Source: a virus. Taken from it: a stretch of 64,000 nucleotides of DNA. Shown here in pieces: positions 10,566 to 20,504 of the stretch (position 1 is its first letter; each line of letters starts with the position of its first letter). The position numbers and the translations under genes were made by a program. The DNA is taken from the IMG/VR virus record IMGVR_UViG_3300042314_000891, positions 1 through 64,000 of that record. One strand, written 5' to 3'. Below the pieces are notes generated by a model. The model worked only from the letters and a program-made list of their open reading frames with translations. It was not told where the DNA came from and did no database searches.

Positions 10566-13500
10566 ATGGCAATTACAACTTTTCAGATAAGACGCGGTAG
10601 TCAAAGTGATAAAACAAATACATCACCTGGCTATTTAGCACAAGGTGAACCTTACTTAAATACTACAAAAAATACATTAGAAATCGGTACAGATGGTGCT
10701 GGTGGTGAAGCGGTATTTGTTGTATTGGGTACTAACACAGGTTCTTTAACTCTTACTGGAAACGTAACGGCATCAAATGCATCATTTTCAAACAATGTTA
10801 CTATTGGTGGTAGATTAACTGCAAACGAATACTATGTAACAACTATATCATCTTCAGTTTTACAAACATCAGGTTCAACTAGATTTGGTAATACATCGGA
10901 TGATAAGCATGAATTTACTGGTTCTGCTTGGCTAAATAACTATTTGTATTTAAAAGATTTATCAGCAGTAACATCTGATACTTTTTTAGTTATAGATGCA
11001 TCATCGGAAAATCGTGTTGGATATAAGACGGTTACAATGGGTGGAACTGGTCCACAAGGTGCTCAAGGAGCAACCGGTAATGCGGGTTCATCTGGAGTTA
11101 GTGGAACAAATGGTTCATCTGGTACATCAGGTTTACCTGGTACATCGGGTTTAAGTGGAACAAGTGGTTTAAGTGGTACAAGTGGGGATGAAGGTACAAG
11201 TGGATTAGATGGTACATCTGGTACGGATGGAGCACAAGGTAGACAAGGACCAACTGGTGTTCAAGGAGCACAAGGAAATCAAGGAGCAACAGGTCCACAA
11301 GGAAATCAAGGAGAAATCGGAGCACAGGGTGTACAAGGAATTGAAGGACCACAAGGAACGCAAGGTAATCAAGGTAATCAAGGAAATGTAGGACCGCAAG
11401 GAAATCAAGGAAATGTAGGACCACAAGGAACTCAAGGTACACAAGGTAATCAAGGAGAAACAGGTCAGCAAGGAGTACAAGGTAATCAAGGTATAACTGG
11501 TCCGCAAGGAACGCAAGGTACACAAGGAACTCAAGGAGAAACAGGTCAGCAAGGAGCACAGGGTAATCAAGGAAATGTAGGACCACAGGGTAATCAAGGA
11601 ATCGAAGGACCACAAGGTAATCAAGGAATTGAAGGGCCACAAGGAAATCAGGGTAACACAGGTCCGCAAGGAACGCAAGGTAATCAAGGTGTACAAGGAA
11701 TTGAAGGACCGCAAGGTAATCAAGGAAATGTAGGACCGCAAGGAACGCAAGGTACACAAGGAACGCAAGGTAATCAAGGAATTGAAGGACCGCAAGGAAC
11801 GCAGGGTACACAAGGTAATCAAGGAACACAAGGAACGCAAGGAACGCAGGGAATTGAAGGAGCACAGGGTAATCAAGGAGCAAGCGGTACAAGTGGAAAC
11901 GATGGTACATCAGGAACTACTGGTACAAGTGGAACGAGTGGTACAAATGGTACAAATGGTACTAATGGTACATCGGGAGCACAAGGTTCACAAGGACCGC
12001 AAGGTAATCAAGGAGCAAATGGTTCATCGGGTACGGATGGAACGGGTGGTACATCTGGTGTAAACGCACCAGTGGTTGCAAACTATTATGGTGAGTTCTT
12101 ATCATCAGGTTCCCAAACCGTAACTGCAGCAAATATAGCAACAACTGCATCATTTGATACCACAAATGAAAATCAAGGTATAATAAGACAAAACGCTACA
12201 CATATTCAATTCCAATATAGTGGTACATATGAGGTTGCATATACTGCAAATGTATCAAAAACTACACCTGGTTCTGATATAGTTGATATTTGGGCAAAAT
12301 TAAATGGAACAAACATTTCTGGTTCAAATTTAGAAAGAACGATACGTGATGCAAATTCAATAGGAGCAATTACTAATGTATTTTTAATACAAGCAAATGC
12401 TAATGATTTTATTGAGATTTGTTTTTCATCAGCTGATAACACAATTAAATTAATATCCACAGCAGCTCAAGTTTCACCTAATAGACCATTTGCACCATCT
12501 ATTTTGGTAAGTGCAAAGCAAGTTGATAGAGTATTTGGTTCTACATCAGGTACATCTGGAGCAAATGGTACATCGGGAACAACTGGTGTAGATGGTACAT
12601 CGGGTATAAATGGTACATCTGGTATAAATGGTTCGCAAGGAGCACAAGGACCAACTGGTCCACAAGGTAATCAAGGAATTGATGGAACACAGGGTAATCA
12701 AGGACCAACTGGAGCACAAGGAAATCAAGGTGTTCAAGGAACACAAGGAACGCAGGGTGTAAATGGAACACAAGGTACACAAGGACCACAAGGGGTACAA
12801 GGTATAGATGGTGTTCAAGGAACACAAGGAACGCAGGGAGTACAAGGAACTCAAGGAGTTGAAGGTACACAAGGTACGCAAGGAAATCAGGGACCAACTG
12901 GTCCACAAGGAAATCAGGGTATAACTGGACCTCAAGGTAATCAAGGAACAACTGGTCCGCAAGGAAATCAAGGAATTGATGGAACGCAGGGAAATCAAGG
13001 ACCAACTGGTACACAAGGAACGCAGGGAGTACAAGGAACACAAGGTAATCAAGGTACAATCGGCCCACAAGGAAATCAAGGTATTGATGGAACGCAAGGT
13101 AATCAAGGACCAACTGGTCCGCAGGGAAATCAAGGAAATACTGGACCTCAAGGTAATCAAGGAATTGAAGGGACGCAGGGAACACAAGGAGAAACCGGAG
13201 TACAAGGAAATATCGGACCGCAAGGTAATCAAGGACCAAATGGTACACAAGGTAATCAAGGGCCAAACGGACCACAAGGTGATATTGGTTCTCAAGGTAG
13301 ACAAGGACCAATTGGTCCACAAGGATACCAAGGAGAAACTGGCCCACAAGGAGTTCAAGGAGAAACTGGAGCAAATGGTACAAGTGGTGTAAACGGAACA
13401 TCTGGAAGTAGTGGAACACATGGTTTAAGTGGCTCATCGGGAACTTCGGGTGAAAATGGTACTAGTGGATTAAGTGGCTCATCGGGAAGTAGTGGAAACA

Positions 13501-15227
13501 ACGGAACATCGGGTTCTTCTGGTTTAGATGGTACAAATGGAACATCGGGTGTAAGTGGAACATCTGGAGCAAATGGTACAAATGGTACATCCGGAGTAAA
13601 CGGAGCAAATGGAACAAGTGGAGTAAATGGAGCACAAGGACCGCAAGGTACAATTGGTACATCTGGAATAAGTGGAGCAAGAAACTTTAGCGTTGTTAAT
13701 AGTGGAGCATCTGCATATACAATAGATGGTGCATCTAATCCAACTTTAAATTTAATACGTGGATTTACATATACATTTACAGTAAGTGCAACAGGTCATC
13801 CGTTTTGGATACAAACTACTGCTGGAGCATATAGTTCTGGTAATGTATATAATAGTGGTGTAACAAATAATGGAACTCAAAGCGGTACTATTACATTTGC
13901 AATACCATACAATGCTCCTAGTACATTATACTATGTTTGTCAGTTCCATTCTTCAATGCAAGGAACGATTAACATTTCCGATTTAGGACCAATTGGACCA
14001 CAAGGAAATCAAGGAGCAAGTGGAACATCGGGAACAACTGGAACATCGGGTACAACAAATGGTTCGGCATACACACATACACAAGTAGTAGAAGATACAA
14101 ATTGGGTAATAACCCATGCTTTAGGAAATGAATACCCATCAGTAACCGTATATGATGTTAATGGGTATGTAATGATACCACAATCAATTAAATCCGATTC
14201 TATAAACCAAACAACAATAACATTTAGTGTTCCATTCGCTGGTTATGCTATGTTTACATTTGGTGTAGGAACGGGGGTATCTGGTTCATCTGGTTCATCT
14301 GGTGTAAATGGTACTTTCTTTGGAACAAACGGTACAAGTGGAGCACAGGGTAATCAAGGACCAACTGGTCCACAAGGTAATCAGGGTGCAACTGGTCTAT
14401 TAGGACCTCAAGGTGCAGAAGGACCACAAGGAAATACTGGCTCAAATGGAGAAAACGGAACATCGGGAGCAAACGGAACATCTGGTACATCTGGCGTAAG
14501 TGGTACAAGTGGAGTTAATGGTACAAGTGGAGTTAATGGTACAAGTGGAATAAACGGAGCACAAGGAAATCAAGGAGCAACTGGTACATCGGGTGTAAGT
14601 GGAGCACAAGGAGCAACTGGACCACAAGGAGCAGCTGGCTCAACTGGACCAACCGGTCCACAAGGAAATCAAGGAGCAACTGGAGCAAGTGGAACATCGG
14701 GTACATCGGCAACTGGTGGTACGGTGAGTGTAAGTGGAACTACAAATAAAGTAGTTAAATTTGCAACCTCATCTACATTAGGAACTGCAACTCAAATTAC
14801 TGATAATGGTACTAATGTTTTAATTGGACCTGTTGCATCTGATAATACAACTGATAGATTACAAGTTTCTGGTTCAATAGTAGCAAGTGGTGATGTTGCA
14901 TCATTTGGTACTCCATCTGATATTCAGTTAAAAGATAATCTAACTCCAATCGCTGGGGCATTAGATAAGGTAATGGGATTAAACGGATACGAATACGAAT
15001 GGAATGGTAAAGCAATCCACGCAACCTTTATGGGTGTTACGAAAGATATAGGAGTTATAGCACAAGAAGTAGAAAAGGTATTCCCACAATTAGTAAGAAT
15101 GGGTGATAATGGATATTTAACGGTAAGAGAAAGAGGTTTAACTGCGGTACTTATAGAAGCAATTAAAGAACAACAATCTCAAATTGTAGAATTAAGAAAC
15201 GAAATACAAAAATTAAAAAATAGTTAA
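10566..15227 (+). CDS. Giant collagen-like tail fibre with C1q-like, cupredoxin-like and S74 chaperone domains
   Basis: 1553 residues. In order: an Mtd-N-like domain (FQIRRGSQSD, ~1-60); a G-x-y collagen-like tract (~162-497, mostly GPQGNQG and GTSG units); a C1q/jelly-roll-like domain (~500-655); a second collagen-like tract (~658-1038); a cupredoxin-like domain (~1038-1140) with H1078, C1125, H1128 and M1131 in copper-ligand spacing; a small beta domain starting YTHTQ (~1160-1238); a third collagen-like tract (~1238-1381); and a C-terminal peptidase S74 intramolecular chaperone (~1445-1553) with the S1451/K1456 dyad in SDIQLK, DIGVIAQEV and a coiled-coil end. S74 domains trimerise fibres and then self-cleave. 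It is a long trimeric fibre of the virion. Confidence 0.85.
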   Translation: MAITTFQIRRGSQSDKTNTSPGYLAQGEPYLNTTKNTLEIGTDGAGGEAVFVVLGTNTGSLTLTGNVTASNASFSNNVTIGGRLTANEYYVTTISSSVLQTSGSTRFGNTSDDKHEFTGSAWLNNYLYLKDLSAVTSDTFLVIDASSENRVGYKTVTMGGTGPQGAQGATGNAGSSGVSGTNGSSGTSGLPGTSGLSGTSGLSGTSGDEGTSGLDGTSGTDGAQGRQGPTGVQGAQGNQGATGPQGNQGEIGAQGVQGIEGPQGTQGNQGNQGNVGPQGNQGNVGPQGTQGTQGNQGETGQQGVQGNQGITGPQGTQGTQGTQGETGQQGAQGNQGNVGPQGNQGIEGPQGNQGIEGPQGNQGNTGPQGTQGNQGVQGIEGPQGNQGNVGPQGTQGTQGTQGNQGIEGPQGTQGTQGNQGTQGTQGTQGIEGAQGNQGASGTSGNDGTSGTTGTSGTSGTNGTNGTNGTSGAQGSQGPQGNQGANGSSGTDGTGGTSGVNAPVVANYYGEFLSSGSQTVTAANIATTASFDTTNENQGIIRQNATHIQFQYSGTYEVAYTANVSKTTPGSDIVDIWAKLNGTNISGSNLERTIRDANSIGAITNVFLIQANANDFIEICFSSADNTIKLISTAAQVSPNRPFAPSILVSAKQVDRVFGSTSGTSGANGTSGTTGVDGTSGINGTSGINGSQGAQGPTGPQGNQGIDGTQGNQGPTGAQGNQGVQGTQGTQGVNGTQGTQGPQGVQGIDGVQGTQGTQGVQGTQGVEGTQGTQGNQGPTGPQGNQGITGPQGNQGTTGPQGNQGIDGTQGNQGPTGTQGTQGVQGTQGNQGTIGPQGNQGIDGTQGNQGPTGPQGNQGNTGPQGNQGIEGTQGTQGETGVQGNIGPQGNQGPNGTQGNQGPNGPQGDIGSQGRQGPIGPQGYQGETGPQGVQGETGANGTSGVNGTSGSSGTHGLSGSSGTSGENGTSGLSGSSGSSGNNGTSGSSGLDGTNGTSGVSGTSGANGTNGTSGVNGANGTSGVNGAQGPQGTIGTSGISGARNFSVVNSGASAYTIDGASNPTLNLIRGFTYTFTVSATGHPFWIQTTAGAYSSGNVYNSGVTNNGTQSGTITFAIPYNAPSTLYYVCQFHSSMQGTINISDLGPIGPQGNQGASGTSGTTGTSGTTNGSAYTHTQVVEDTNWVITHALGNEYPSVTVYDVNGYVMIPQSIKSDSINQTTITFSVPFAGYAMFTFGVGTGVSGSSGSSGVNGTFFGTNGTSGAQGNQGPTGPQGNQGATGLLGPQGAEGPQGNTGSNGENGTSGANGTSGTSGVSGTSGVNGTSGVNGTSGINGAQGNQGATGTSGVSGAQGATGPQGAAGSTGPTGPQGNQGATGASGTSGTSATGGTVSVSGTTNKVVKFATSSTLGTATQITDNGTNVLIGPVASDNTTDRLQVSGSIVASGDVASFGTPSDIQLKDNLTPIAGALDKVMGLNGYEYEWNGKAIHATFMGVTKDIGVIAQEVEKVFPQLVRMGDNGYLTVRERGLTAVLIEAIKEQQSQIVELRNEIQKLKNS
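11050..14710 (+). repeat. Short tandem repeats encoding collagen-like G-x-y tracts
   Basis: Three blocks (about 11050-12058, 12540-13680, 14281-14710) are built of 9-base units such as GGACCACAAGGA and GGTACATCTGGA, encoding Gly-x-y triplets. The blocks are interrupted by globular domains. Such DNA is prone to slippage, so fibre length may vary between isolates. Confidence 0.9.
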
Positions 15228-15229
15228 TA

Positions 15230-16144
15230 ATGCAAATACATAGTAGTTCGATTACTGGCTCATTAAATGTAACAGGTAGTTTATCTGTAAAAGGAAATAT
15301 TACTGCCGAACAATATATCATATCAACATCTGTATATTATGTTACTCAATCATCCGTATCAGGTTCATTTAACTTTGGTAATTCGTTAGATGATGCACAT
15401 ACTATGACTGGTTCATTTGGTTTAACTGGTTCATTATCATTATTAGGACCATTAAGTATAAATGGTACATCATATACTGCGGCTACTTCTGGTACATCTG
15501 GAGTACAAGGACCACAAGGAAATCAAGGACCAAACGGAAACGATGGTTCAACAGGTCCACAGGGAAATCAGGGACCAAACGGAAACAATGGTTCAACCGG
15601 CCCACAAGGTAATCAGGGACCAACTGGTCCACAAGGAGCAGCGGGTTCTAATGGAGCACAAGGAGCAGCAGGTTCTAACGGTTCAACTGGTCCACAAGGT
15701 GTACAAGGAACTGCTGGTTCTAACGGCTCAACAGGTCCACAAGGACCAACAGGTCCGACGGGTAATCCATTTGGTGGTGGAACTTTTACAGGTGGTATAG
15801 CAGTACAAGGTTCAATTACTGCAACTGGTGATATTACTGCTTACGATACATCAGATAGAAGATTAAAAGAAAAAATTGAACCAATTGTAAATGCATTATC
15901 TAAAATAAACAAAATTAGTGGAAATACATTTGATTGGAAAGAAGGATTTGATGAAATACATTCTCATAAAGGCAAAGATGTTGGTATAATAGCACAAGAG
16001 ATACAAGAAATCTTACCTGAAATAGTAGTAGAAAGAAATAGTGGATACCTTGCAGTTCAATATGAAAAAATAATAGCTCTTTTAATCGAAGCAATCAAAG
16101 AACAGCAAAAACAAATCGAAGAAATTAAAGAAAAAATCGGTTAA
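15230..16144 (+). CDS. Short collagen-like fibre with S74 chaperone domain
   Basis: 304 residues, starting 3 bases after the giant fibre stop. An N-terminal beta region (SSSITGSLNVTGSLSV) is followed by a collagen-like tract (~90-180, GPQGNQGPNG units) and a C-terminal S74 domain with the S208/K213 dyad (SDRRLK), DVGIIAQEIQEILPE and a helical tail. It looks like a reduced version of the preceding protein and may form a companion fibre or tip. Confidence 0.8.
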   Translation: MQIHSSSITGSLNVTGSLSVKGNITAEQYIISTSVYYVTQSSVSGSFNFGNSLDDAHTMTGSFGLTGSLSLLGPLSINGTSYTAATSGTSGVQGPQGNQGPNGNDGSTGPQGNQGPNGNNGSTGPQGNQGPTGPQGAAGSNGAQGAAGSNGSTGPQGVQGTAGSNGSTGPQGPTGPTGNPFGGGTFTGGIAVQGSITATGDITAYDTSDRRLKEKIEPIVNALSKINKISGNTFDWKEGFDEIHSHKGKDVGIIAQEIQEILPEIVVERNSGYLAVQYEKIIALLIEAIKEQQKQIEEIKEKIG

Positions 16145-16168
16145 ATTTTAACGTTTGAGTAGAAAACC

Positions 16169-16182
16169 ATATATTTATATAT
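16169..16182 (+). promoter_or_regulatory. Late-type promoter motif
   Basis: ATATATTTATATAT lies 22 bases before the ATG at 16204. Confidence 0.55.
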
Positions 16183-16203
16183 ATAAAATAAACAATATAA
16201 GTT

Positions 16204-16446
16204 ATGCAAATTAAAGAAGAATACAAGAATAAAATTATCGAATTACGTGATAGTTTTAATGATATTGTTATTTCATTAGGTCAATTGGCAATTCAGAAAG
16301 CTACAATTGAAAGAGATGAAAAATTCTTACAAGAACAATATCAACAATTTGGTTTAGAAGAGAAAGAATTATTATCTAAAATCCAAACCGAATATGGTGA
16401 AGGAAATTTAGATATTGATACTGGGGAATTTACACCAAAACAATAA
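16204..16446 (+). CDS. Small helical phage protein
   Basis: 80 residues, almost entirely predicted helix with heptad-like spacing (LGQLAIQKATIERDEKFLQEQ) and many Glu, Gln and Lys; a coiled coil is likely. It has its own late-type motif, and the next gene, the tail sheath, has another, so it is expressed with the virion genes. No family recognised; a small structural or assembly protein is likely. Confidence 0.6.
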   Translation: MQIKEEYKNKIIELRDSFNDIVISLGQLAIQKATIERDEKFLQEQYQQFGLEEKELLSKIQTEYGEGNLDIDTGEFTPKQ

Positions 16447-16472
16447 ACAAATATATCTTTTCATCACAATCT

Positions 16473-16486
16473 TATATATTTATATT
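16473..16486 (+). promoter_or_regulatory. Late-type promoter motif for the tail sheath
   Basis: TATATATTTATATT lies 36 bases before the sheath ATG; a strong ribosome-binding site (AAAAGGAG) sits between motif and start. Confidence 0.55.
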
Positions 16487-16522
16487 AAGATAAAAAATTA
16501 TTATTAAAAGGAGAAATTAAAA

Positions 16523-18799
16523 ATGGCTGAAAAAATCGTATCACCTGGTGTTTTCACTAGAGAGAATGATTTATCTTTTATAGCACAGGGTGTTGGTGCA
16601 ATCGGTGGAGTTTTCATCGGACCTTTAAAGCAGGGACCAGCATTCAAACCTACAATTGTAAATACTCAATCTGAATTTGAAGATATTTTTGGTGTTGTTG
16701 ATAGCACTTACTATACTGAAAACGCAGTACAAAATTATTTAAGAGAAACTGGTGTAGCAACAATCGTAAGAGTTGCTGGATTAGGTGGATATAAAGAATT
16801 AGGACCAATCGGTGTTATAGCATCTGGTAGTGGATTTAAAAAATTAGTTTATACATTAAACAATACCGAAACGGCAAATACATCCGCATCATTTAGTGAT
16901 GTAGCTATTACCGCATCTACTTCACCTGCTCCACTTGCTGATTTATTAAGCATAAATGGAACTCACATTGGTACTTTTGGTGATTCTAACCAATTTTCAA
17001 TTTCACCAGCTGACCCATATGCAGTTACTAAAACTTTTGGAACATCTCCATTGGGAGCTAAAAACGCATATGCATATACTTATTTTGAAAATATTTTAGG
17101 AACTACGCATTATAGTGCATCTGCAGTAATTTTACCATTACAAAACTTTAGTGAGGGTGCAGTTGGAGCTTCAACTCCATACATTCAATCTCAATTAGTT
17201 GCAGGTACTAACTACGATTTATTTAAAGTTAAAACTATTGCAGATGGTAACGCTGAAAACACAAGATTTAAAATTGTAATTTCAGATGTTAAAGCAGCTG
17301 GTTCAGTTGCTGGTTCAGATTACGCAACATTTACATTACAAGTTAGAAAGTACAACGATACTGATAAGAGAAAATATGTATTAGAAACTTATTCTAACTT
17401 AAATTTAGACCCAACATCACCTAACTATATTGCAAGAGCAATTGGTGATAGATATATAACAACTGATGCAAGTGGAAAGATTACCGAATATGGTGATTAC
17501 TCTAACAAATCTCGTTACATCTATATTGAAATGGGTAACATAGATGCAATACCTGTAACGGCTGCACCATATGGTAACGCTGGTTACTCACACCCAATTG
17601 CAGCTGGTATTTATACTGGTTCATTGGTAGATGTTTCTTACAAATCTACTTCTGTATCTTCAACTACACCTGGTGGATTTGATTTTGAAGGAACATTATC
17701 AGCAGATAATACACAATTCTTAAAACCAATTCCACAAGGATTTACAACATCATCGGCATTTTCATTAGATGTAACCGCTGGTTTACCATTAACTGGTTCA
17801 GCAGCAGATGCGGTAGCTAAAAGAGCATTTGTAGTAGCATTACAAGGTGGTTTTGATGGTATGAGCCCGGCTAAATCAATTGCTAAAGGTTCATCTATTA
17901 CAAACACAAATTCACAAGGATTTGATTTATCATCTGCTAGTACAAGTGGTTCGATAGCATACCAAAGAGCATTAGACGCAATTTCTAATCAAGACGAATA
18001 TGATATTAACTTGGTAGTTATGCCGGGTGTTATTCAAACATTACATACATCGGTAGCACAAGCTGGTATTGATTTGTGTGAAGCTCGTACTGATTGTTTC
18101 TACATTATGGATTCAGTAGCACAAGATGGTACAATCGCTGGAGCAGTTGGAGTAGCAGAAGGTTTAGATACTAACTACGCAGCAACTTACTACCCTTGGA
18201 TTAAGACAATTGATTTGAATACTAACAAAATGGTAGCAGTTCCACCATCGGTATTAATGCCAGCGGTATTTGCAGCTAACGATAATTCAGCAGCTGAATG
18301 GTTTGCACCGGCAGGTTTGAATCGTGGTGGTATTACGGGAGCAATTGGTGTAGTAAATCGTCTAACTCATTCTGATAGAGATACATTGTACGAAGGAAAA
18401 GTAAACCCAATCGCACAATTCCCAGGACAAGGTATCGTAGCATTTGGACAAAAGACTTTACAATCTAGACCATCTGCATTAGATAGAATTAACGTAAGAA
18501 GATTGTTGATTACAGTTAAAAAGTATATCGCATCTACTTCGAGATATTTGGTATTTGAACAAAATAGTACAGAAACTAGAAACAGATTCTTAAACACAGT
18601 AAATCCATATTTAGAGGGTATCCAACAAAGACAAGGTTTATATTCGTTTAGAGTTGTAATGGATGATTCAAATAATACACCTGACGTAATTGATAGAAAC
18701 ATATTACAAGGAGCAATTTTCTTACAACCTACTAAAACTGCTGAATTTATCCAAATTGACTTCAACATTTTACCAACTGGTGCAACTTTTGGAGCATAA
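16523..18799 (+). CDS. 18: Contractile tail sheath protein, gp18-like
   Basis: 758 residues, close to the T4 gp18 size class. The N-terminus (SPGVFTRENDLSFI) and GVGAIGGVFIGPLKQGP are typical of myovirus sheath proteins. The C-terminal third (NRGGITGAIGVVNRLT, FGQKTLQSRPSALDRINVRRL) is the most conserved part and forms the contractile layer around the tube. It has a strong Shine-Dalgarno sequence and a dedicated late motif, as expected for one of the most abundant virion proteins. Next gene is the tail tube. Confidence 0.95.
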   Translation: MAEKIVSPGVFTRENDLSFIAQGVGAIGGVFIGPLKQGPAFKPTIVNTQSEFEDIFGVVDSTYYTENAVQNYLRETGVATIVRVAGLGGYKELGPIGVIASGSGFKKLVYTLNNTETANTSASFSDVAITASTSPAPLADLLSINGTHIGTFGDSNQFSISPADPYAVTKTFGTSPLGAKNAYAYTYFENILGTTHYSASAVILPLQNFSEGAVGASTPYIQSQLVAGTNYDLFKVKTIADGNAENTRFKIVISDVKAAGSVAGSDYATFTLQVRKYNDTDKRKYVLETYSNLNLDPTSPNYIARAIGDRYITTDASGKITEYGDYSNKSRYIYIEMGNIDAIPVTAAPYGNAGYSHPIAAGIYTGSLVDVSYKSTSVSSTTPGGFDFEGTLSADNTQFLKPIPQGFTTSSAFSLDVTAGLPLTGSAADAVAKRAFVVALQGGFDGMSPAKSIAKGSSITNTNSQGFDLSSASTSGSIAYQRALDAISNQDEYDINLVVMPGVIQTLHTSVAQAGIDLCEARTDCFYIMDSVAQDGTIAGAVGVAEGLDTNYAATYYPWIKTIDLNTNKMVAVPPSVLMPAVFAANDNSAAEWFAPAGLNRGGITGAIGVVNRLTHSDRDTLYEGKVNPIAQFPGQGIVAFGQKTLQSRPSALDRINVRRLLITVKKYIASTSRYLVFEQNSTETRNRFLNTVNPYLEGIQQRQGLYSFRVVMDDSNNTPDVIDRNILQGAIFLQPTKTAEFIQIDFNILPTGATFGA

Positions 18800-18813
18800 T
18801 AAATTTAAAAAAC

Positions 18814-18826
18814 ATATATTTATATA
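18814..18826 (+). promoter_or_regulatory. Late-type promoter motif for the tail tube
   Basis: ATATATTTATATA lies 24 bases before the tube ATG; ATAAGGAG follows as ribosome-binding site. Confidence 0.55.
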
Positions 18827-18850
18827 AAAGATATAAGGAGAATATAAAAA

Positions 18851-19339
18851 ATGGCAGACGTATTAGGGTATGATAAGATTTTTTATCAAAATTTTGAACC
18901 CAAATTAGCTAATAGATTTGTAATGGAAATCGGTGGTATCCCATCGTTTATGATAAAAGCGGCTAACAGACCAAAATATACAAGTGAAACAGTAATATTG
19001 GACCACATCAACGTAAAACGTAAGATTAAAGGAAAATCTGATTGGTCTGATTTAACAATCACTTTGTATGACCCAATTGTTCCATCTGGAGCACAGGCGG
19101 TAATGGAATGGATTAGAACTTCACATGAATCTATTACAGGTCGTGATGGTTATGCAGATTTCTACAAAAAAGATATTAGCATTTACGCATTAGGACCAGT
19201 TGGCGATAAAGTAGAAGAGTGGAAATTGATAGGAGCATTTATTTCAGCAGCCGAATTTGGTGATATGGATTGGAGTTCAAATGACCCTGTAAATATTACA
19301 GTAACTCTTTCAATGGATTATTGTGTATTAGAATACTAA
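18851..19339 (+). CDS. 19: Tail tube protein, gp19-like
   Basis: 162 residues, the T4 gp19 length. The sequence NRFVMEIGGIPSFMIKAANRP and the acidic-aromatic end are typical of the gp19 beta-barrel that stacks as hexameric rings inside the sheath. It follows the sheath, is preceded by a strong ribosome-binding site, and is followed by a clear terminator, consistent with a highly expressed monocistronic late gene. Confidence 0.95.
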   Translation: MADVLGYDKIFYQNFEPKLANRFVMEIGGIPSFMIKAANRPKYTSETVILDHINVKRKIKGKSDWSDLTITLYDPIVPSGAQAVMEWIRTSHESITGRDGYADFYKKDISIYALGPVGDKVEEWKLIGAFISAAEFGDMDWSSNDPVNITVTLSMDYCVLEY

Positions 19340-19364
19340 TATTAACAAAATTAAAAATTTAAGA

Positions 19365-19396
19365 AAAGTGTGTAATTTTTTACACACTTTTTTTGT
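19365..19396 (+). terminator. Rho-independent terminator after tail tube
   Basis: An 11-bp stem (AAAGTGTGTAA / TTACACACTTT) with a short T loop is followed by a run of T. Confidence 0.85.
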
Positions 19397-19401
19397 TTTG
19401 G

Positions 19402-19415
19402 TATATTTATATATA
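19402..19415 (+). promoter_or_regulatory. Late-type promoter motif
   Basis: TATATTTATATATA directly follows the terminator and precedes the ATG at 19429 by 13 bases. This argues that the ATG at 19429 is the true start of the next gene rather than an earlier in-frame codon inside the motif. Confidence 0.55.
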
Positions 19416-19428
19416 CAAAAATAATGTT

Positions 19429-19653
19429 ATGGAATTAGGACAATTTGCAATAATCAAATCTCTATTAACTGAAATTAGAGATTTACTCAAAGAGCAACAA
19501 CCTGCTCAAACTAAAGGATTACTTTTGGATAGTGTGCAAAAGTTTTCATCACATATAGATGAAAATAAATGTTCTTGTGGTAATCTACCAAATGAACTAT
19601 GTACAAGACCAGATTGTATTAGACAAATAGGAATAAAAAACAATTTATTATAA
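19429..19653 (+). CDS. Small protein with Cys-rich C-terminus
   Basis: 74 residues with an N-terminal helix (IIKSLLTEIRDLLKEQQ) and a C-terminal cluster of four cysteines (CSCGNLPNELCTRPDC), C-x-C plus C-x4-C, which could bind zinc. The start is placed after the late-type motif. It lies between the tube and the chaperone-like genes. No family recognised. Confidence 0.6.
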   Translation: MELGQFAIIKSLLTEIRDLLKEQQPAQTKGLLLDSVQKFSSHIDENKCSCGNLPNELCTRPDCIRQIGIKNNLL

Positions 19654-19658
19654 GTTAT

Positions 19659-20504
19659 ATGGAAGAGAATTTAAGTATTTCACGTGGTACGCAACCAATT
19701 CAGGCGAAACCACAAACGGAACAAACACCACAACCAACACCAGTAAAAACATTTGATTTTCCAACTCAAATAATTTCATTACCATCGGAAGGAAAGTGCT
19801 ATCCTGCATCAAATCCGTTAAGTAAGGGAACTTTGGAAATTAAATATATGACTGCAAAAGAAGAAGATATACTTTCTTCACAAAATTTAATCCGTAAAGG
19901 TATTGTATTAGATAAATTATTTGAATCGGTAATTGTTCAACCGGATGTGAATTGTGATGATATTGTAATTGGTGATAAGAATGCAGTATTTCTTGCAACT
20001 CGTGTGTTGGGTTATGGGCCTGATTATGAAGTAGAAGTTACTGACCCATTTAGTGGTGAAAGACAAAAAGTAACAATAGACCTTTCGGAAATACAAACAA
20101 AAGATATTGATTTCAGTATATTAAATGCAGAAAATCGTTATGAGTTTGAATTACCAACATCTAAAAAGAAAATAACATTTAAGTTATTAACTCACAAAGA
20201 TGAAAAGGATATAAACGCTGAAATCCAAGCATTAGAAAGATTATCTAAAAACAAAGATAATACTTCAGATGTATCTACTCGTTTAAAATATATGATTACA
20301 TCGGTGGATGGTGATACTGATAAGGGAAATATCAATAAGTTTGCTAAAAATATGTTAGCAAGAGATACAAGAGTAATTAGAGATTATATTAAATTAATCT
20401 CACCTGATTTGAACCTTAAATACGATTTCACATCTGAAATCACAGGCGAAACGGAGGCGCTAGACATCCCATTTGGGATTAGCTTTTTTTACCCTACCAA
20501 TTGA
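19659..20504 (+). CDS. T4_baseplate (gp26-like) family protein, probable tail assembly/hub chaperone
   Basis: 281 residues. The central block (MTAKEEDILSSQNLIRKGIV, LDKLFESVIV) matches the family of baseplate-hub proteins represented by T4 gp26 (PF12322). The first ~35 residues are a Pro/Gln-rich linker. Its position between tail tube and tape measure is where other tailed phages carry their tail assembly chaperones. The gene overlaps a second frame encoding a gp51-like segment (see next entry). Confidence 0.7.
   Translation: MEENLSISRGTQPIQAKPQTEQTPQPTPVKTFDFPTQIISLPSEGKCYPASNPLSKGTLEIKYMTAKEEDILSSQNLIRKGIVLDKLFESVIVQPDVNCDDIVIGDKNAVFLATRVLGYGPDYEVEVTDPFSGERQKVTIDLSEIQTKDIDFSILNAENRYEFELPTSKKKITFKLLTHKDEKDINAEIQALERLSKNKDNTSDVSTRLKYMITSVDGDTDKGNINKFAKNMLARDTRVIRDYIKLISPDLNLKYDFTSEITGETEALDIPFGISFFYPTN

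Noticed and set aside
11098-11910. Long minus-strand reading frames opposite the collagen-like tracts (also 12541-13437)
   Set aside because: They are mirrors of the 9-base G-x-y repeats, giving Leu/Tyr/Phe-rich low-complexity proteins with no starts, ribosome-binding sites or family pattern.
11050-14710. Regular repeats that might suggest a CRISPR array
   Set aside because: Units are 9 bases, in frame and coding for Gly-x-y; there are no constant repeats separated by unique spacers.
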